Shown: positions 52,235-63,905 of the stretch, in pieces
Layout of the letters: every line of letters starts with the position of its first letter
Numbering within the stretch: the first letter of the stretch is position 1
Assembly: GCA_963575745.1 (NCBI GenBank)
Contig: CAUYUJ010018549.1
Span: forward strand, 90,001 to 154,000
DNA length: 64,000 bases
Direction of reading: 5' to 3'
From: Prorocentrum cordatum
Lineage: Eukaryota > Sar > Dinophyceae > Prorocentrales > Prorocentraceae
Notes under the pieces: model-generated
Seen by the model: the letters and a program-made list of their open reading frames with translations, nothing else
Told to the model about the DNA's origin: nothing
The model's database searches: none
Translations under genes and position numbers: made by a program

Positions 52235-52398
52235 GTATGAGCAGGAAGTTCGGAGTTCCGCGCGGATCTCTTGGATCGGCGTCGGGCCCCCCTCCCTCGC
52301 GCGCGGAGCGCGCGGGGGCACCGCAAGAGGCGCCGCTGGGGGGGGCCCAGCGCCGATCCAATGATTCGTGCGCAGTTCCAAAAGTTTATGTTCATGCC
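52235..52398. repeat. Foldback (long inverted repeat)
   Basis: The inner arms TTGGATCGGCGTCGGGCCCC (from 52271) and GGGGGCCCAGCGCCGATCCAA (52341-52361) are near-perfect complements. Weaker complementarity extends outward over about another 35 bp on each side (GGAGTTCCGCGCGGATCTC against ATGATTCGTGCGCAGTTCC). The 48-bp spacer is itself GC-palindromic. The flanks 51881-52234 and 52399-52886 hold no recognised gene. Confidence 0.75.
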
Positions 52399-52886
52399 GC
52401 TGTTCTTCTTCCAAAGCGGCTGCCAACGATCGTTGCGGGATGTCCGGCCCCGATTCAAACCTCAAGGGTGTTGTTGGAGTTCGCTGCGGCGGTCGCGGCG
52501 GCCACAGATCGGGGTAAGGTTTCTATCAAGGAGTGGCACGCCCCTTCCCAGCCGCACCCCGCTCTGCGATGTAGACGTGGCCCATTCGGTGAGGGCGTTG
52601 GTTCAGGAATGCGCCCGTGCGGTTTCACATCCTGAAGGATTCCTTATCTGATGAGGGCGGCGGTGATATGCATGACCATGACTCACTTGGTGTTCCACTC
52701 ACTTCCAGACCCTGGATTCCTTACCCAACGATTCCTTGTCCAATGCCCCCACCGCAGCCGTTTCGGCGCGAGCTGGTATTCTTGAGCTGGAGACAGCTCG
52801 CGATTGTGCCCACTTACTTCGAAGCGGCGTAGTGGGCACGAGCCAACTTTCACGACGACGGCCCCACCCGTGGCAGCCCGCGGGCC

Positions 52887-53957
52887 ATGGCGCCGGCACA
52901 ATCGGACCCTGGCATCATCTCAGGCGCGTGTAAGACACCCCTCTGGTCTTGCTCCTGCGGCTGTGATGGCAACTGGGCTTATAGGACGCGCTGCCGCCAG
53001 TGCTGGAAGGCTGCTCCCTCCCACGTGGTGCAGGCAGCCAAGCTCTCGGCAGCAGCAGCCAACGGGCCAGCACCCAGCACGTCTCGCCCGCGCGGGGCCT
53101 GGGCTCAGGGCCCGCCAGGACAGGGACAGCTTCTGGCGCAGCTGCAGCAGTTGCAGAAGCAGGTGGCAGAGCTCAAGGGCGAGGCCCCGCCCCCGTCGGA
53201 GCCCTGGAAAGGGCGCAAGCCCCCGCCCAGGAAGTCGGCCGAGGCGAGTGCTGGCATCTCCCTCAAGGACGTACGCACCTTCTTGGCGAAGGAGGGGCTT
53301 GACACCAGCGCGGTGGAAGAGGCAGAAAAAGCTGCGGAGTCGAAGACGCTCGAGAGCAAACAGCCCACTGCTCAGACGCAGCGCTGGAGGGTCAAGGCCA
53401 TGCGAGACAAGATCAAGAAGCTCGAGGCCCGCGAGTCAGCCATCTTGGAGCAGCAGGCCGCTCTCGACAAGGAGCTCCTGGAGCTCAGGGCTTCGCTCGG
53501 CGATGAGAACCAGAAGCTCTCAGAGGGGGAGGCCGAGTTGGTCAAGTTGCAGGCCAGCGAGTTCCCCGACCCGATTCTGGCAGTCGCAGCTGGACTGGAT
53601 GAGGACGTCGCCGCCAGCCAGGAGGCCAAGGACGCCCTCGCGGTCCTGGCCCGCTTGCAGAACGCAGCCAGCCTCAGCAAGAAGGCTGCTGCCGCTGCCA
53701 GGGCCGCTGCTGCTCCTCCTGGTCCTGCTGCTGGGGAGTCAGACGCAGGCGGCGAGCACAAACCTGTGCCAGAGTCAGACGACATCGACATGGAGCTGCT
53801 GGGAGGAGAGGGCCGGGAGGAGAAGCGCGAGGAGTACGCTGCAGCCTCAGCAGCCCTCCGTGAAGCGACCCCCGAGCAGCGAGACGAGGCCAAGCGCAAG
53901 CTGCGAGATGCCTTGGACGCGCTCTGGGCAGCAGGCACGCGGCCTCGGCATCTTTGA
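52887..53957 (+). CDS. Non-LTR retrotransposon ORF1 with RanBP2-type zinc finger and coiled coil (356 aa)
   Basis: ATG at 52887. Residues 20-40 form a RanBP2-like finger, WSCSCGCDGNWAYRTRCRQC: W-x-C, a second Cys, Asn 29, then C-x2-C at 36 and 39. Such fingers bind single-stranded RNA in known proteins. A short heptad-rich helix follows (QLLAQLQQLQKQVAELKG, residues 81-98), then a Pro/Lys linker, then a long coiled coil at about 166-225 (MRDKIKKLEARESAILEQQA onward). The last 100 residues are Ala/Glu-rich. The next reading frame is an endonuclease/RT, so this fits the ORF1 RNA-binding, multimerising partner. The stop is at 53955, and no damage is seen within the frame. The domain match is good; the retroelement role is inferred from position. 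Confidence 0.8.
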   Translation: MAPAQSDPGIISGACKTPLWSCSCGCDGNWAYRTRCRQCWKAAPSHVVQAAKLSAAAANGPAPSTSRPRGAWAQGPPGQGQLLAQLQQLQKQVAELKGEAPPPSEPWKGRKPPPRKSAEASAGISLKDVRTFLAKEGLDTSAVEEAEKAAESKTLESKQPTAQTQRWRVKAMRDKIKKLEARESAILEQQAALDKELLELRASLGDENQKLSEGEAELVKLQASEFPDPILAVAAGLDEDVAASQEAKDALAVLARLQNAASLSKKAAAAARAAAAPPGPAAGESDAGGEHKPVPESDDIDMELLGGEGREEKREEYAAASAALREATPEQRDEAKRKLRDALDALWAAGTRPRHL

Positions 53958-54153
53958 CCCCAAGTACAACGGGAGCCTGGAGGAGCAGCGCGGCCAAGGG
54001 ACTGGCGGTCCGCAGCCCAGCCGAGGACCCATATGCAATAGTGGGTTGCTCTTTCAGGATGGCGTGGCTACAGGCTCGGGCGTGAGTCCCCCCTTGGACC
54101 TCGTTTGCACGGTGAAGCGCCGTCCCCAGCCCAGGGCTGAGGAGGCAGGCGCG

Positions 54154-57100
54154 ATGGTGCCCGACGCGGCCGCATGTCTCCAGCTGGCCAAGCTGGTGCG
54201 GCCCTCGGCGCAGCAAGGTGCCAGCTTCCTCAGCATCAACGGCTCCCGAGTCCCAGACGGCCCTCGAACAGCTGCTGGACGAGAAGGTCAGGGACGACGT
54301 GTACCTCATCCAGGAGACCCGCTTCACCTCGGCGTTGGCTGAAGGCTCGGCCCGTGCCTGGTGCAAGCGGAACGGCATCGACGCGGCCCTCGGAGAGTGC
54401 CGCAGCACAGGGACGGCGGTCCAAGCCGTCTCTTCGGGGGTCGCCGTGCTGGTCGGTGAGCGCCGCGGAGTGGCCTCGATCGACCAGGTCTGGGGCCAGC
54501 ACGCCCCAAGGATCGTGGCGAGGCGCGTCGCCTTCGGGGACCTGGTCGTGGTGTGCGTCAGTCTGTGCTTACAGTGCTCGGTCAAGCTCAATGAGACCAA
54601 CGTGGACCTCTTGAGTGAGCTGCAGGGTTTCCTCCTGGGGTTGCGGGAGCCCTTCGTAGTAGGGGCGGACTGGAACTTGGAGCCCAGCCTCCTCAGCTGC
54701 TCGTGGCGGCCACGCGTGGTGGGGGCGGTGATTTTGGCGCCTGACGAGCCGACCTGCGGAGATAGCACATCTGACTTCTTCGTGATCTCGGACGTCCTGG
54801 CGGGGCTAGGGCCGAAGGTGTCAGTGCTCAGACAGGCGACCACGCACCCGCACGTCCCCGTAAGGCTCACCTTCGAGAAGCTGAGCAGCCAGGCAGGAGT
54901 CTGGGTGCAGAAGGGCCCCGAGCCTTTCGAGCTGCCTGCGGCCAAGCAGGAGGGGATCCAGCCTGAGCCAGAGGAGGAGGACTCGCTGACGGACTGGAAG
55001 GCGCCGCTCCTGGACGAGAGTGGGAGCCCAAACAAGGCGATCATCGAGTTCTTCGACCAGGCGGAGGATCGCCTGATACACCTCCCCGACATCAAGGACG
55101 GCGCCAAGTACAGAGGCAGGGCGCAGGGGCTTAAGAGGGTACCCAAGCAGCTCATCCACCTCCTGCGCTCGGAGGAGGTGCGCAGGACCAGCCCGCTTAC
55201 CCGCTGCTGGATCACTTTGGGGCGCCTGGCCACTCAGCTGGCGGCCGCGGCGTCGGTGCCCCACCCCTCGCCTGGGCACCGCAAGCACGTCAAGCGTCTG
55301 CAGGCGGCAGCACTAGGCTTGGTCCCCAAGTTTGAGGCAGCGGGCTGCGAGATGTTCGGCGGCACCAAGATGGCGACGATGATGGAGGAGATCTCGGTCA
55401 GGTCGCAGCAGGGCGGCATCTTCCTCCAGGCCATCAGCGCCGCCATTGAGGTCAAGCGCAGGGAGGGCGTGAAGCTCGCCAGGCAGCGCTGGAAGGAGTT
55501 CATGGCCGAGGCCCTCAGTGGGAACGGGAAGGGCGCCCACGCGATCAGCAAGCAGGCCAACCTCGAGACCTGCTCCATCCTCGGCCCTGGCGAGGGCGAG
55601 GCCCCCCCAGTCCCGCTGGTGGGGCAGCAGGCCCTGGACAGGATCCTGCAGGGGTGGAAGGCGCTCTGGCACAAGGAGGGCTCCGCCAGCGTCCGCCCCG
55701 AGAACTGGGACGAACCCTTGGGTCTGGGCGCCGTCACGGCGGAGGAGGTGCTGGCAGCGGCGGAGACCTTTCCCAGGGAGACAGCTCTGGGATGGGACGC
55801 CTTCCACCCCAGGCTCATCCTCATCTTAGGCAGGGTGTACGCAGACAGGCTGGCTGAGATCTTGACAGCCTGGGAACGGCACCCCCAGCCGTCGGAGCTT
55901 TTCGCCGCGATCATCGTCTTCCTGGGGAAGCCCGACGGGGGCCGCCGCCCGATCGGACTCCTCTGCATGTGGCTTCGCATCTGGAGCCGAATCAGGCGCA
56001 AATATTGCGCGGGCTGGGGGCGGGACCACAAGCTCACCGAATACTGGGGGGCAGACTCGGACACCTGCTGCGACAGGGCGGCCTACATCCACAACCTCCT
56101 GCTCGGCCTGGCGCGAGAGAAGAACTTCGAAGCTGCATCGGTCTACTTCGACATCAGCAAGTTCTACGAGCAGATCAGCCACGGACTGCTCCTCGAAGCG
56201 GCACGGGGCTGTGATTTCAACGCTGGGTTGATCCAGGCGCTGTGCGTGCTGTATTCGGGCCCCCGCAGGGCCAGGGCCGACCTAGCCCTCAGCGAGCAGC
56301 TGGTCATCGACGACACCGTCATTGCTGGATGCTCCTGTGCGACGACCATGGCGAGGATCATGCTGTACGACCTCCTGCTGCAGTCGAGGAAGCTGCTGCC
56401 TATTGGCAGGGTGGTCAACGTGATTGAGGACATCTCGGGGCACGCCATCGGCACGCGCAGGCTGGTCGTCGAGCAGATCGCCAGGTTCGCGAAGGGCGCC
56501 GCCACCATGCTGGGCGACAAGCGGCTCCCCATCAACTGGGGAAAGACCAAGGCACTGGCCTCCTCGGTGAAGCTGAGGAGAGAGCTGCAGCAGCACGCCG
56601 ACTGGGCCCTCGCAGACGAAGCCTTCGTCGCTGGCCACCGCGACCTTGGAGGCGACGCGACGGCGGGCAGCCACCGCAGGGTCGGGACGCAGGTGGCCAG
56701 GGAGCTGGCGGCGCTGCGGCAGGGCAACGACCTCACCAGGATCTTCGGCTCGGGGATGAGGCAGGCCAAGATCCAGAGGGCAGGCCCCGCTGCCAAGGCC
56801 CTGTGGGGCTCGGCCATCAACGGGATCCCGCCTGGGCGCATGAGGGCGCTCAGGATATCTGCGGCGAAAGCCGCCTGCAACCTGCCGACGGGCGCCGCGC
56901 TGACCTTCTGCTTGCAGTGCGCGCCCCAGGGCTGGAGGCAGGATCCGCTGGTGATTGCGACGGGCATGGCTGTCCAGGCTTTCGTGGCCATGAGCTGGTC
57001 TGGCCAGGCCACTCCTGCCGCCGTGCAGGCCTGCATCAGGGACAGCAGCCGTCTGGCCTCGCTGCAGAGGCCGTGGGCCGCGGTGCGCGACCCCGTCTCG

Positions 57101-59426
57101 GCGCTGGTGCTCACGCTAGGGCGGGTCGGCTGGGTTCTCAGTGCTGACGGGCGCGTCCTGACCGACAGGGGGGGGGGGCGAGTTTGACGTCAAGAGGTTC
57201 TCGCCCGCCTTCCTCGCCGCCAGGGTCAAGGAGGACGCGCGTCAGGCGGCGTCGCTCGAGGAGTACGTCAGCAGGCCCGAGGCCTTCTGGCAGTGGCGGC
57301 TGCCGCCGTGGTGGGCGCCGATCAACCAGCTCCTCGGCGCCAAGGAGTCGGAAACCTGGACGGCTCACCACAAAGGGTGCCTGAGACGCTTGGCGTCGCT
57401 GGCCAGCTGGCCCCAGGCCCGACTGGCGAGGCACGGGCGTGAGATCGACCCGCTCTGCAGGCTCTGCGGCGCCGCCCCTGGGACGATGCACCACAGACAC
57501 CACGTGTGCCCAGCCTGGGCGGCCTGGAGGCGGGACTACTGCCCGTGCCAGGTGAGACAGGCAGCGGAGCAGGCCCACCGCATGGGGCCCCCCTTCGACG
57601 AGCTCTTCAGTCAGGGGCTTTTCGCCGACATCAGCCTCCTGGTGGCCAGGCCAGCCTGGGAGGACAGCTGGGTGCGGCGATCCTGCGGCTGGGGGGGCGG
57701 CATCCTGGTGGTGCCCGACGGTTCCTTTGTATTCACCGACGGCTCGTGCCTGAACGGGGACTTCCCGCGCGTCAGGAGCGCTGGCTGGGCGGTCATCGTG
57801 TGCGGTCCCGAGGGGGGGCTCGTAGCCGAGGCGTGGGGTGCAGTGCCCCCCAGCGTCCTCCCGTCGCAGACGGCCAAGGCGGGTGAGGACTACGCTGCCG
57901 CCATCGGCCTCGCCGACATCATCGGGAACTACACGCTGCTCAGCGACTGCCTGAGCACGGTGAAGGCCGCGTCCAACCTGACCAAGGCCTGCTGCCCCAG
58001 CTCCCTGCACGCCCACGTGTGGGCCAGGGTGGGCGATGCAGCGGAGGGCGTCATCATTCGACACGTGCCCGCCCACCGCACCGAGGCCGCGGTGCAGGGC
58101 GGGGATCTCGCCCTTTTCGAGCTCGTGGGCAACAGGCGCGCCGACACCAGGGCAAATGAAGGAGCGGCTTTCCACGCCATCGCGGAGCGTGGCGCCCTGA
58201 TGTTGGAGGGCTGCCTGGCTCGGGCGAAGGAGGTGGCCATGTGCGCGGCGGCCCTCGAGGTGCACGTCGCCGAGTCGGGGCTCAGGGATGCCTGGCCGCT
58301 CACCTCCTTGGACCTCGTGGACCTGGACCCCTTCGCTCCGTCGCCCGCCCTGGAGCCGCTGCTGGAGGCCGAGGAGTCGACTGCCCGTGGCCCTGGCGGA
58401 CTGGCGGCCCTGGGGGCGGCAGCATCGCTGGCGACGGCAGCGGCGGCCAGCCAGGGAGCCTAGGCCCAGGACCAGGTCGACGCGAATGTCCGCAAGAGGA
58501 AGGAGGCAGGCGAGGGGCCCGTCGGGCCCAGTGAGCCAGTCGCTGATGCGTCGAGCGCGTCGGCGGCCTTGCTTCGCGCGGTCCAGCGTCGCCGCGCAGA
58601 CAAGGCGGAGCGGGCAGCGCCCTCGGCCGCGGGCGCACTGAGCCCGCCCCCGTCGGCTGTGTCGCAGCCCCCTCTCCCTCCTTCCCCTGCGGCCTCCCCT
58701 GCTGCTGCGGCAGCCGCTCCGCCTCCGCGAGCCCTCTCAGGCCCAGCTGGCCAGGGGGGGACCTCAGGGCCCCAGTTTGAGACCCCAGACTCTGGCCAAA
58801 GGTCGGGGGTCTCTATTTCGAGTGTTTCGCGTGCTTGCCCGTCCCAGGACGCCCCTGCCGAGTCGGGAGTCTGGGAGGTCAACGGCCACCGTCTTCGGGA
58901 ATCGCGCGTTTCTGGAAGTGACGGCCCTGAGTTTTTGGTGTGTGTGGCGTGCTGGATGTATTGCTTGAAGCCCCAGTACTGCCACAGGGGCCTAGCCAAG
59001 GCCTGCAGCGGGGCACAGCGCGCTGACGACCCCAGGGCCAAAAAGGGCTCCAGGGCGCAGGCGCGAAACGATTTCGCGAAGTCGATCCTGCCTGGGAAAT
59101 CCAAGCAGCCGATCGACCAGCTGGCTCGGCCCACAGCGGCTACCCGTGCCAGGTGGGCCGAGGCGCTTGGCTCGGTCGAGGGCACTGGGGGCACGGAGGA
59201 CCCAGTGGCCCCTGCAGGCTCCAGAGCCCCCGCCTTGGAGCCCCCAGAGGTGCGGGATCGGGCAACCGCCCCGCCTGCCCCAGGGAGTCTGTTTCGCCCA
59301 GGTCTCGAGGGAGTCCTGGGCTCTTTCGGCTTTGCCAGCGCTGCCGAGGCTCAGGAGCGAGGCAGGGCCGCCAGGGCGGCCAGGACGGCGGACCCCAGGC
59401 CAGTGGTTGGTCTGAGCGCGGAGTGA
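54154..59426 (+). pseudogene. Non-LTR retrotransposon ORF2: endonuclease, RT, zinc knuckle, RNase H, with three breaks
   Basis: The first frame (possible ATG 54154) ends in ASFLSING, typical of a LINE ORF2 start. It shifts near 54240 into ALEQLLDEKVRDDVYLIQET (endonuclease), VGADWNLEP and SDFFVIS. RT has box A VYFDISKFYEQ (Asp 56150-56152) but box C reads VIEDIS, with Glu (56426) where the first Asp is expected. A G11 run (57168-57178) shifts the frame into EFDVKRFSPAFL. Then follow a Cys/His knuckle (CRLCGAAPGTMHHRHHVC, from 57456) and RNase H with Asp 57738, Glu 57885, Asp 57945 and Asp 58143 (codon starts). An in-frame TAG at 58461-58463 precedes a further 320 open codons with a Cys/His cluster (CVACWMYCLKPQYCHRG), ending at 59426. 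With so few breaks in 5.3 kb it is young. The G11 shift and the TAG could be sequencing errors. Confidence 0.85.
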
Positions 59427-59805
59427 CGGTCGCGCTTCGGGGTCTGGGCCTGGTCGGCCGCGGGCCCGTGCAAACTCTGTTTGCTGGGCCGTAAGACGGC
59501 TTCCGAATTGGTTTGTGCATGATAAGCCCCAGGGTGATAGGATAAAAAATGCCCCCACCGCAGGGGTGCCAGTTTATGTTCAACACGGGCAGTCGTGTCT
59601 TTTTGGTTTGGGGTCGAGTGCCACGCAACCGAGCGAGGGCCGAGAAGAAGCAGCACGAGGAGGTCGTGGCGGACCCGCTGCAGGCGGTCTACGACGCAGC
59701 GGGGGCCAGAGAGTGGGCGCTGGGCGAGCTGTCCGACAGGTGGAAGGAGGCCGAGGCGAGCCCTGGCAGTCTCGAGGGGGGATGAGGAGAAGGAGGAGGA
59801 GTGAG
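59427..59805 (+). other. Presumed 3' UTR of the third retrotransposon
   Basis: Unique sequence after the ORF2 frame. A short open frame at about 59633-59785 (VADPLQAVYDAAGAREWALG) looks somewhat protein-like but has no recognised match. Confidence 0.4.
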
Positions 59806-59910
59806 GGATGAGCGAGGATGAGGGAGGAGGAGGAGGATCAGGCGGATGAGGAGGAGGAGAAGGAGGAGGAGGAGGAGGAGGAGGAGGGGGAGGAGGAGGA
59901 GGAGGAGTAA
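59806..59910. repeat. GAG-rich purine tract
   Basis: GAG/GATGAG repeats. The following 59911-60455 is unique DNA with no gene recognised. Confidence 0.93.
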
Positions 59911-60459
59911 CACGGGCTGACAGTTGACTTCAAGATTAGATTCCCCGTTCGCCGATCCCCTGGGGTATGGCTGTGCGAAAGGGGGGGGTCCAAATCATGA
60001 CCCCAAACTGGGGAGGGTACGGATCCAACGGACCTGATAACGCCAGCAACGACGCAGGGGCCGAAATCACGCTCTCCTTCAGGCAGATTTCCTACTGGTC
60101 CGATTGCTGGTCCTCCTTACCCTCCCTCCTCACCCCTCAGCCCTTTTAGCGATCCCTGGATCTGGGCTCCATGGGGGGGCGACATCCCGAAGGGAAGTGA
60201 ACTTGCTGGGGCAGAGGTCCACTAAGACGCGGGGGCCAACCCCGTTGTGCCTGCTTCCAAGAGCGGGGTGGAAAGACACGAAAGACAGACTTCTCGTACC
60301 CACCTGGAACGCGCAGGCGCACCCCCGAAGCTCTAGGCGGACCCTCTTTGGGGCCTCCTCCGTTCTGAACTGGAATTTGGGCGCGGTTGGTGGTCTGTTT
60401 CGTCCTGCGAACGCAATCCGACTATGGGTGGGCCCCCCGACCCCCCCCTAGACTGATTA

Positions 60460-61178
60460 CTGGCTAACGCCAGTCGTGCAGCAGGCCTGGCTAACACCAG
60501 ACATGCGGGAGCCTGCTTAATTGAGCCTTGTAGCAGACTGAGCCCCATGGTTAATGTACAGGCCGGGGCCTGTGAACGAAGACGCGCCGCGGCCGAAACC
60601 AACGCAAACAACCACGTTCCGGTGAAACTCTTTCCGGAGCCCGGCGTCGGGACCCTCGTGCGGGAAGAGGCCTCCCCGGAACTCCGCGTTCGGCGCCGTG
60701 CAGCGCCTGAGACCACCTGTTCCCGGACGCCTCCCCAGGAGCATTTGGGCGGCCAGCTCTTTGGCCCACGAAAGGTTTGCGGCATTTGGCCCAAGTTCGC
60801 GCTTGAGAAGAGGGGGCCCGGGCTCGACCAGGCCCTTCCGAGAAGCGTCTCGGGATCCAGGGACCTCCCAACGTTAGGATGTTCCCTGGCTACCGCCCTT
60901 ATCGACCACTATAGGGGAGTCAATCCCTGGCTAACGCCGGTCGTGCAGCAGTCCTGGCTGATGCCAGTCGTGCAGCGGCAGCCGAATTATGAGACCTTCC
61001 AACCCCCCTGAAACTAATTCCTGGGTAACGCCAGTCGTGCAGCAGTCCTGGTTAACGCCAGTCCTGCGAACGCAATCCGAATTAGGGTTGGCCGTCCGAA
61101 CCCACCCCTTGATTCCTGGCTAACGCCAGTCGTACAGCAGGCCTGGCTAACACCAGACATGCGGGAGCCTGCTTAATT
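60460..61178 (+). repeat. Four pairs of 27-bp hairpin repeats
   Basis: The unit begins CTGGCTAACGCCAGTCGTGC, in which CTGGC and GCCAG form a stem around TAAC. Units start at 60460/60487, 60927/60954, 61021/61048 and 61116/61143: every pair is spaced exactly 27 bp. Pairs 2-4 are themselves 94-95 bp apart. The first and last pairs share longer flanks (AACGCAATCCGA upstream and CCAGACATGCGGGAGCCTGC downstream). Point changes in loops (TGAT, GTAAC, TTAAC) mostly spare the stem. Non-coding. Confidence 0.9.
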
Positions 61179-61314
61179 AAGCTTTTGTCGCCCCGACCCC
61201 CACTCCCTGGCACTCGTGGTCGGGGTGCTCGTCGGACCCCAGAAAGGGAAAGGCTGCCCCGTGCGTCACCGACCACTGCGAGTACCAAGGAGGCTGGGGG
61301 GTCATCGGCACGGG

Positions 61315-61818
<504 letters not shown>

Positions 61819-62187
61819 GGTGGATGAGGAGGAGGAGGAGGAGGAGGAGGAGGAGGAGCGATGATAAGGAGCATGGCGGATGAGGAGGGAGGAGGGGGAG
61901 AAGCGTGGAGAAGCGATCAGGAGCGAGGAGGAGCGACGAGCTGCGAGGAGGGGCGAGGAGGAGGAGGAGGAGGAGGAGGAGGAGGAGGAGGAGGAGGAGG
62001 AAGAGGAGGAGGAGGAGGAGGAGGAGCGAGGAGGGAGGATAAGGCAGGAGGAGGAGGAAGAGGAGGAGGAGGAGGAGGAAGAGGAGGAGCAGGAGCAGGA
62101 GCAGTTTGAGGAGGAGGCGGTGGAGGAGGATGACAAGGACAAGGAGGAGACAGCAGAAGAGCGGGGGGAGGAGGGACGAGGAGGAGG
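61819..62187. repeat. GAG-rich purine tract
   Basis: GAG repeats with GAGCGA and GAGCAG variants, leading into the first copy of the 1-kb duplication. Confidence 0.93.
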
Positions 62188-62895
62188 ACCAGGGTAAACA
62201 CAAGGCGCATCAACGAAGTTGCAATACACCCTCCCTCCTTTCCTCTCTCAAGTACCTACAAGAATGCATTTTCATTGCGAACAGTGCCCCATCGGACGAC
62301 AACCTCATACCTTTCATTCCTGGGACTTCAGCGCCTCGAATCGTCGTGACGGCTGCGTCTTAACAGTCCTAAGTCGTGCCAGATAACCGTTCCTGACATT
62401 CTAACGCCACCACCGCGGACCATTTTGTCTGGCGCGCCCTGACAATTTCAGTGCGTGTCAGAATACTATTCATTGGATGTCAACCGCATGAGCCCGTGAT
62501 TCGGTTTCAGCATTCCAAGACGAATGTGCGCGGCGCGGTTGCCAACCTTTACGGCGAAGGTGTGCGGCGCTAGTGCGAGAGCTAAATTTCGAGAACCACC
62601 CACTCTCCATTCTTGAATCGGCTGCACTCTTTCAAGCCGACTGTGGGCGGCGCTGTGGCGAGAACCGCGTTTCGGACATGGCCCGTTCTCCATCCGTGAA
62701 GCTGGTGCCAACATTTCAGGCGACTCTGCGCGGTGCTAAGGCGAGAGCCACAGGGTGACACCGACCCGCCCTCCGTCCGCGACCCTGTCGCACATTCTGT
62801 GTTTCAGGATCATAACTGGGGAGATTTGAGGCGAAACGCCCGATCCGCCTTACCGACGCGTCTGGGGGGAGGGGCAGAGAAACGGAATGGCGGCG
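62188..62895. repeat. Copy 1 of a ~1.03-kb duplication, with 83-bp-period array
   Basis: Starts ACCAGGGTAAACACAAGGCG and ends near GCGAAACGCCCGATCCGCC. The internal tandem units begin (G/C)TG.GCGG(C/T)GCT at 62560, 62643 and 62726, exactly 83 bp apart, each holding a GCGAGAGC-type core and a CTCCAT.C.TGAA-type end. A partial older unit is at 62526. No gene. Confidence 0.88.
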
Positions 62896-62899
62896 GCGG

Positions 62900-63223
62900 A
62901 GAAAGAGGAGGAGGAGAAGGAGGAGGAGAGCGAGGAGGAACGAGGAGCCAGGAGCGGGGAGCGAGAAGCGAGGAGCGAAGAGCGAGACGCGAGGAGCGAG
63001 GAGCGAGGAGCGAGGAGGAGGAGGAGGAGGAGGAGGAGGAGGAGGAGGAGGAGGAGGAGGAGGAGGAGGAGAGGATGAGCGAGGAGGAGCGAGAAGGAGA
63101 AGGAGGAGGAGGAGGAGGATGATAAGGAGGAGGAGGAGGAGGAGGATGATAAGGATGAGGAGGAGGAGGAGGAGGAAAAGGGTGATGAGGAGGAGGAGGC
63201 GGAAGAGGAGGAGGATGAGGAGG
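62900..63223. repeat. GAG-rich purine tract
   Basis: GAG repeats with GAGCGAG and GATAAG variants between the two duplication copies. Confidence 0.93.
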
Positions 63224-63905
63224 ACCAGTGTAAACAGAAGACGCACCAACAAAGTTGCAGTAAACCTTTCCTGCAAGCTCCGTCTTCATAGGCCCATGCA
63301 ACGGTTCATTCCTATTGAGGGGATTGCCTCGTTGGAAGGCACCCTTTTGAAGACCCTGAACCATGCCAAACCATTGTTCTCGGGATGCCATTTCCACGGG
63401 TCAACCTGACGGTTGCGTCGTGACGGTTTTATTTTGTGCCAGTATGCCATTCCTAAAATTTCAACACCGCAAACCAACGTAAACTTTGTACCCTCGTAAT
63501 CCGAATCTTTCCAAACCACCATTTCTGGTACGCTGATCAGTTGGGGGCCCGTGGAACTCTTGCAACAATGAAGAACGAATGTGCGCGGAGCTAAGGCAAG
63601 AGCCACATTTCGAAAAGGAACCGCCCTCAATCCGTGAAACTCTTGCACAGTTTTGAAGTGAACGTGCGCGGCTCTAGTGCGAGAGCCACATTGTGAAAAC
63701 GAGTCGCCCTGAATCTGTGACACTCTGGCATGCTTGTTTAACGAATGTACGCGGCGCTGAGGCGAGAGCGGCATTTTGAAAACGGCCCGCCCTCCATGTG
63801 TGAAACTGTTGTCCATGGTTGAGGCTCCAGGCCACACATGTTGATGGAGTCTCGGGCGAAACACCGGAGCCGCCATGACAAACAGCCTCGGGGTGCGACG
63901 GGGAG
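63224..63905. repeat. Copy 2 of the ~1.03-kb duplication, with 83-bp-period array
   Basis: Starts ACCAGTGTAAACAGAAGACG, 1036 bp after copy 1. The 83-bp units (GTGCGCGG, GTGCGCGG, GTACGCGG) start at 63581, 63664 and 63747, and the tail GCGAAACACCGGAGCCGCC starts at 63856. A GAT array starts at once after it, just as purine repeats follow copy 1. No gene. Confidence 0.88.

Noticed and set aside
60547-61011. 154-codon ORF
   Set aside because: Overlaps the hairpin repeats and shows no recognised motif; could not be supported as a gene.
60460-61178. CRISPR-like array
   Set aside because: Repeats are paired at 27 bp without unique spacers, lie in a eukaryotic genome and have no cas genes.
62500-63860. 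CRISPR or tRNA array reading of the 83-bp units
   Set aside because: Units are continuous tandem repeats without spacers, and no cloverleaf is apparent.
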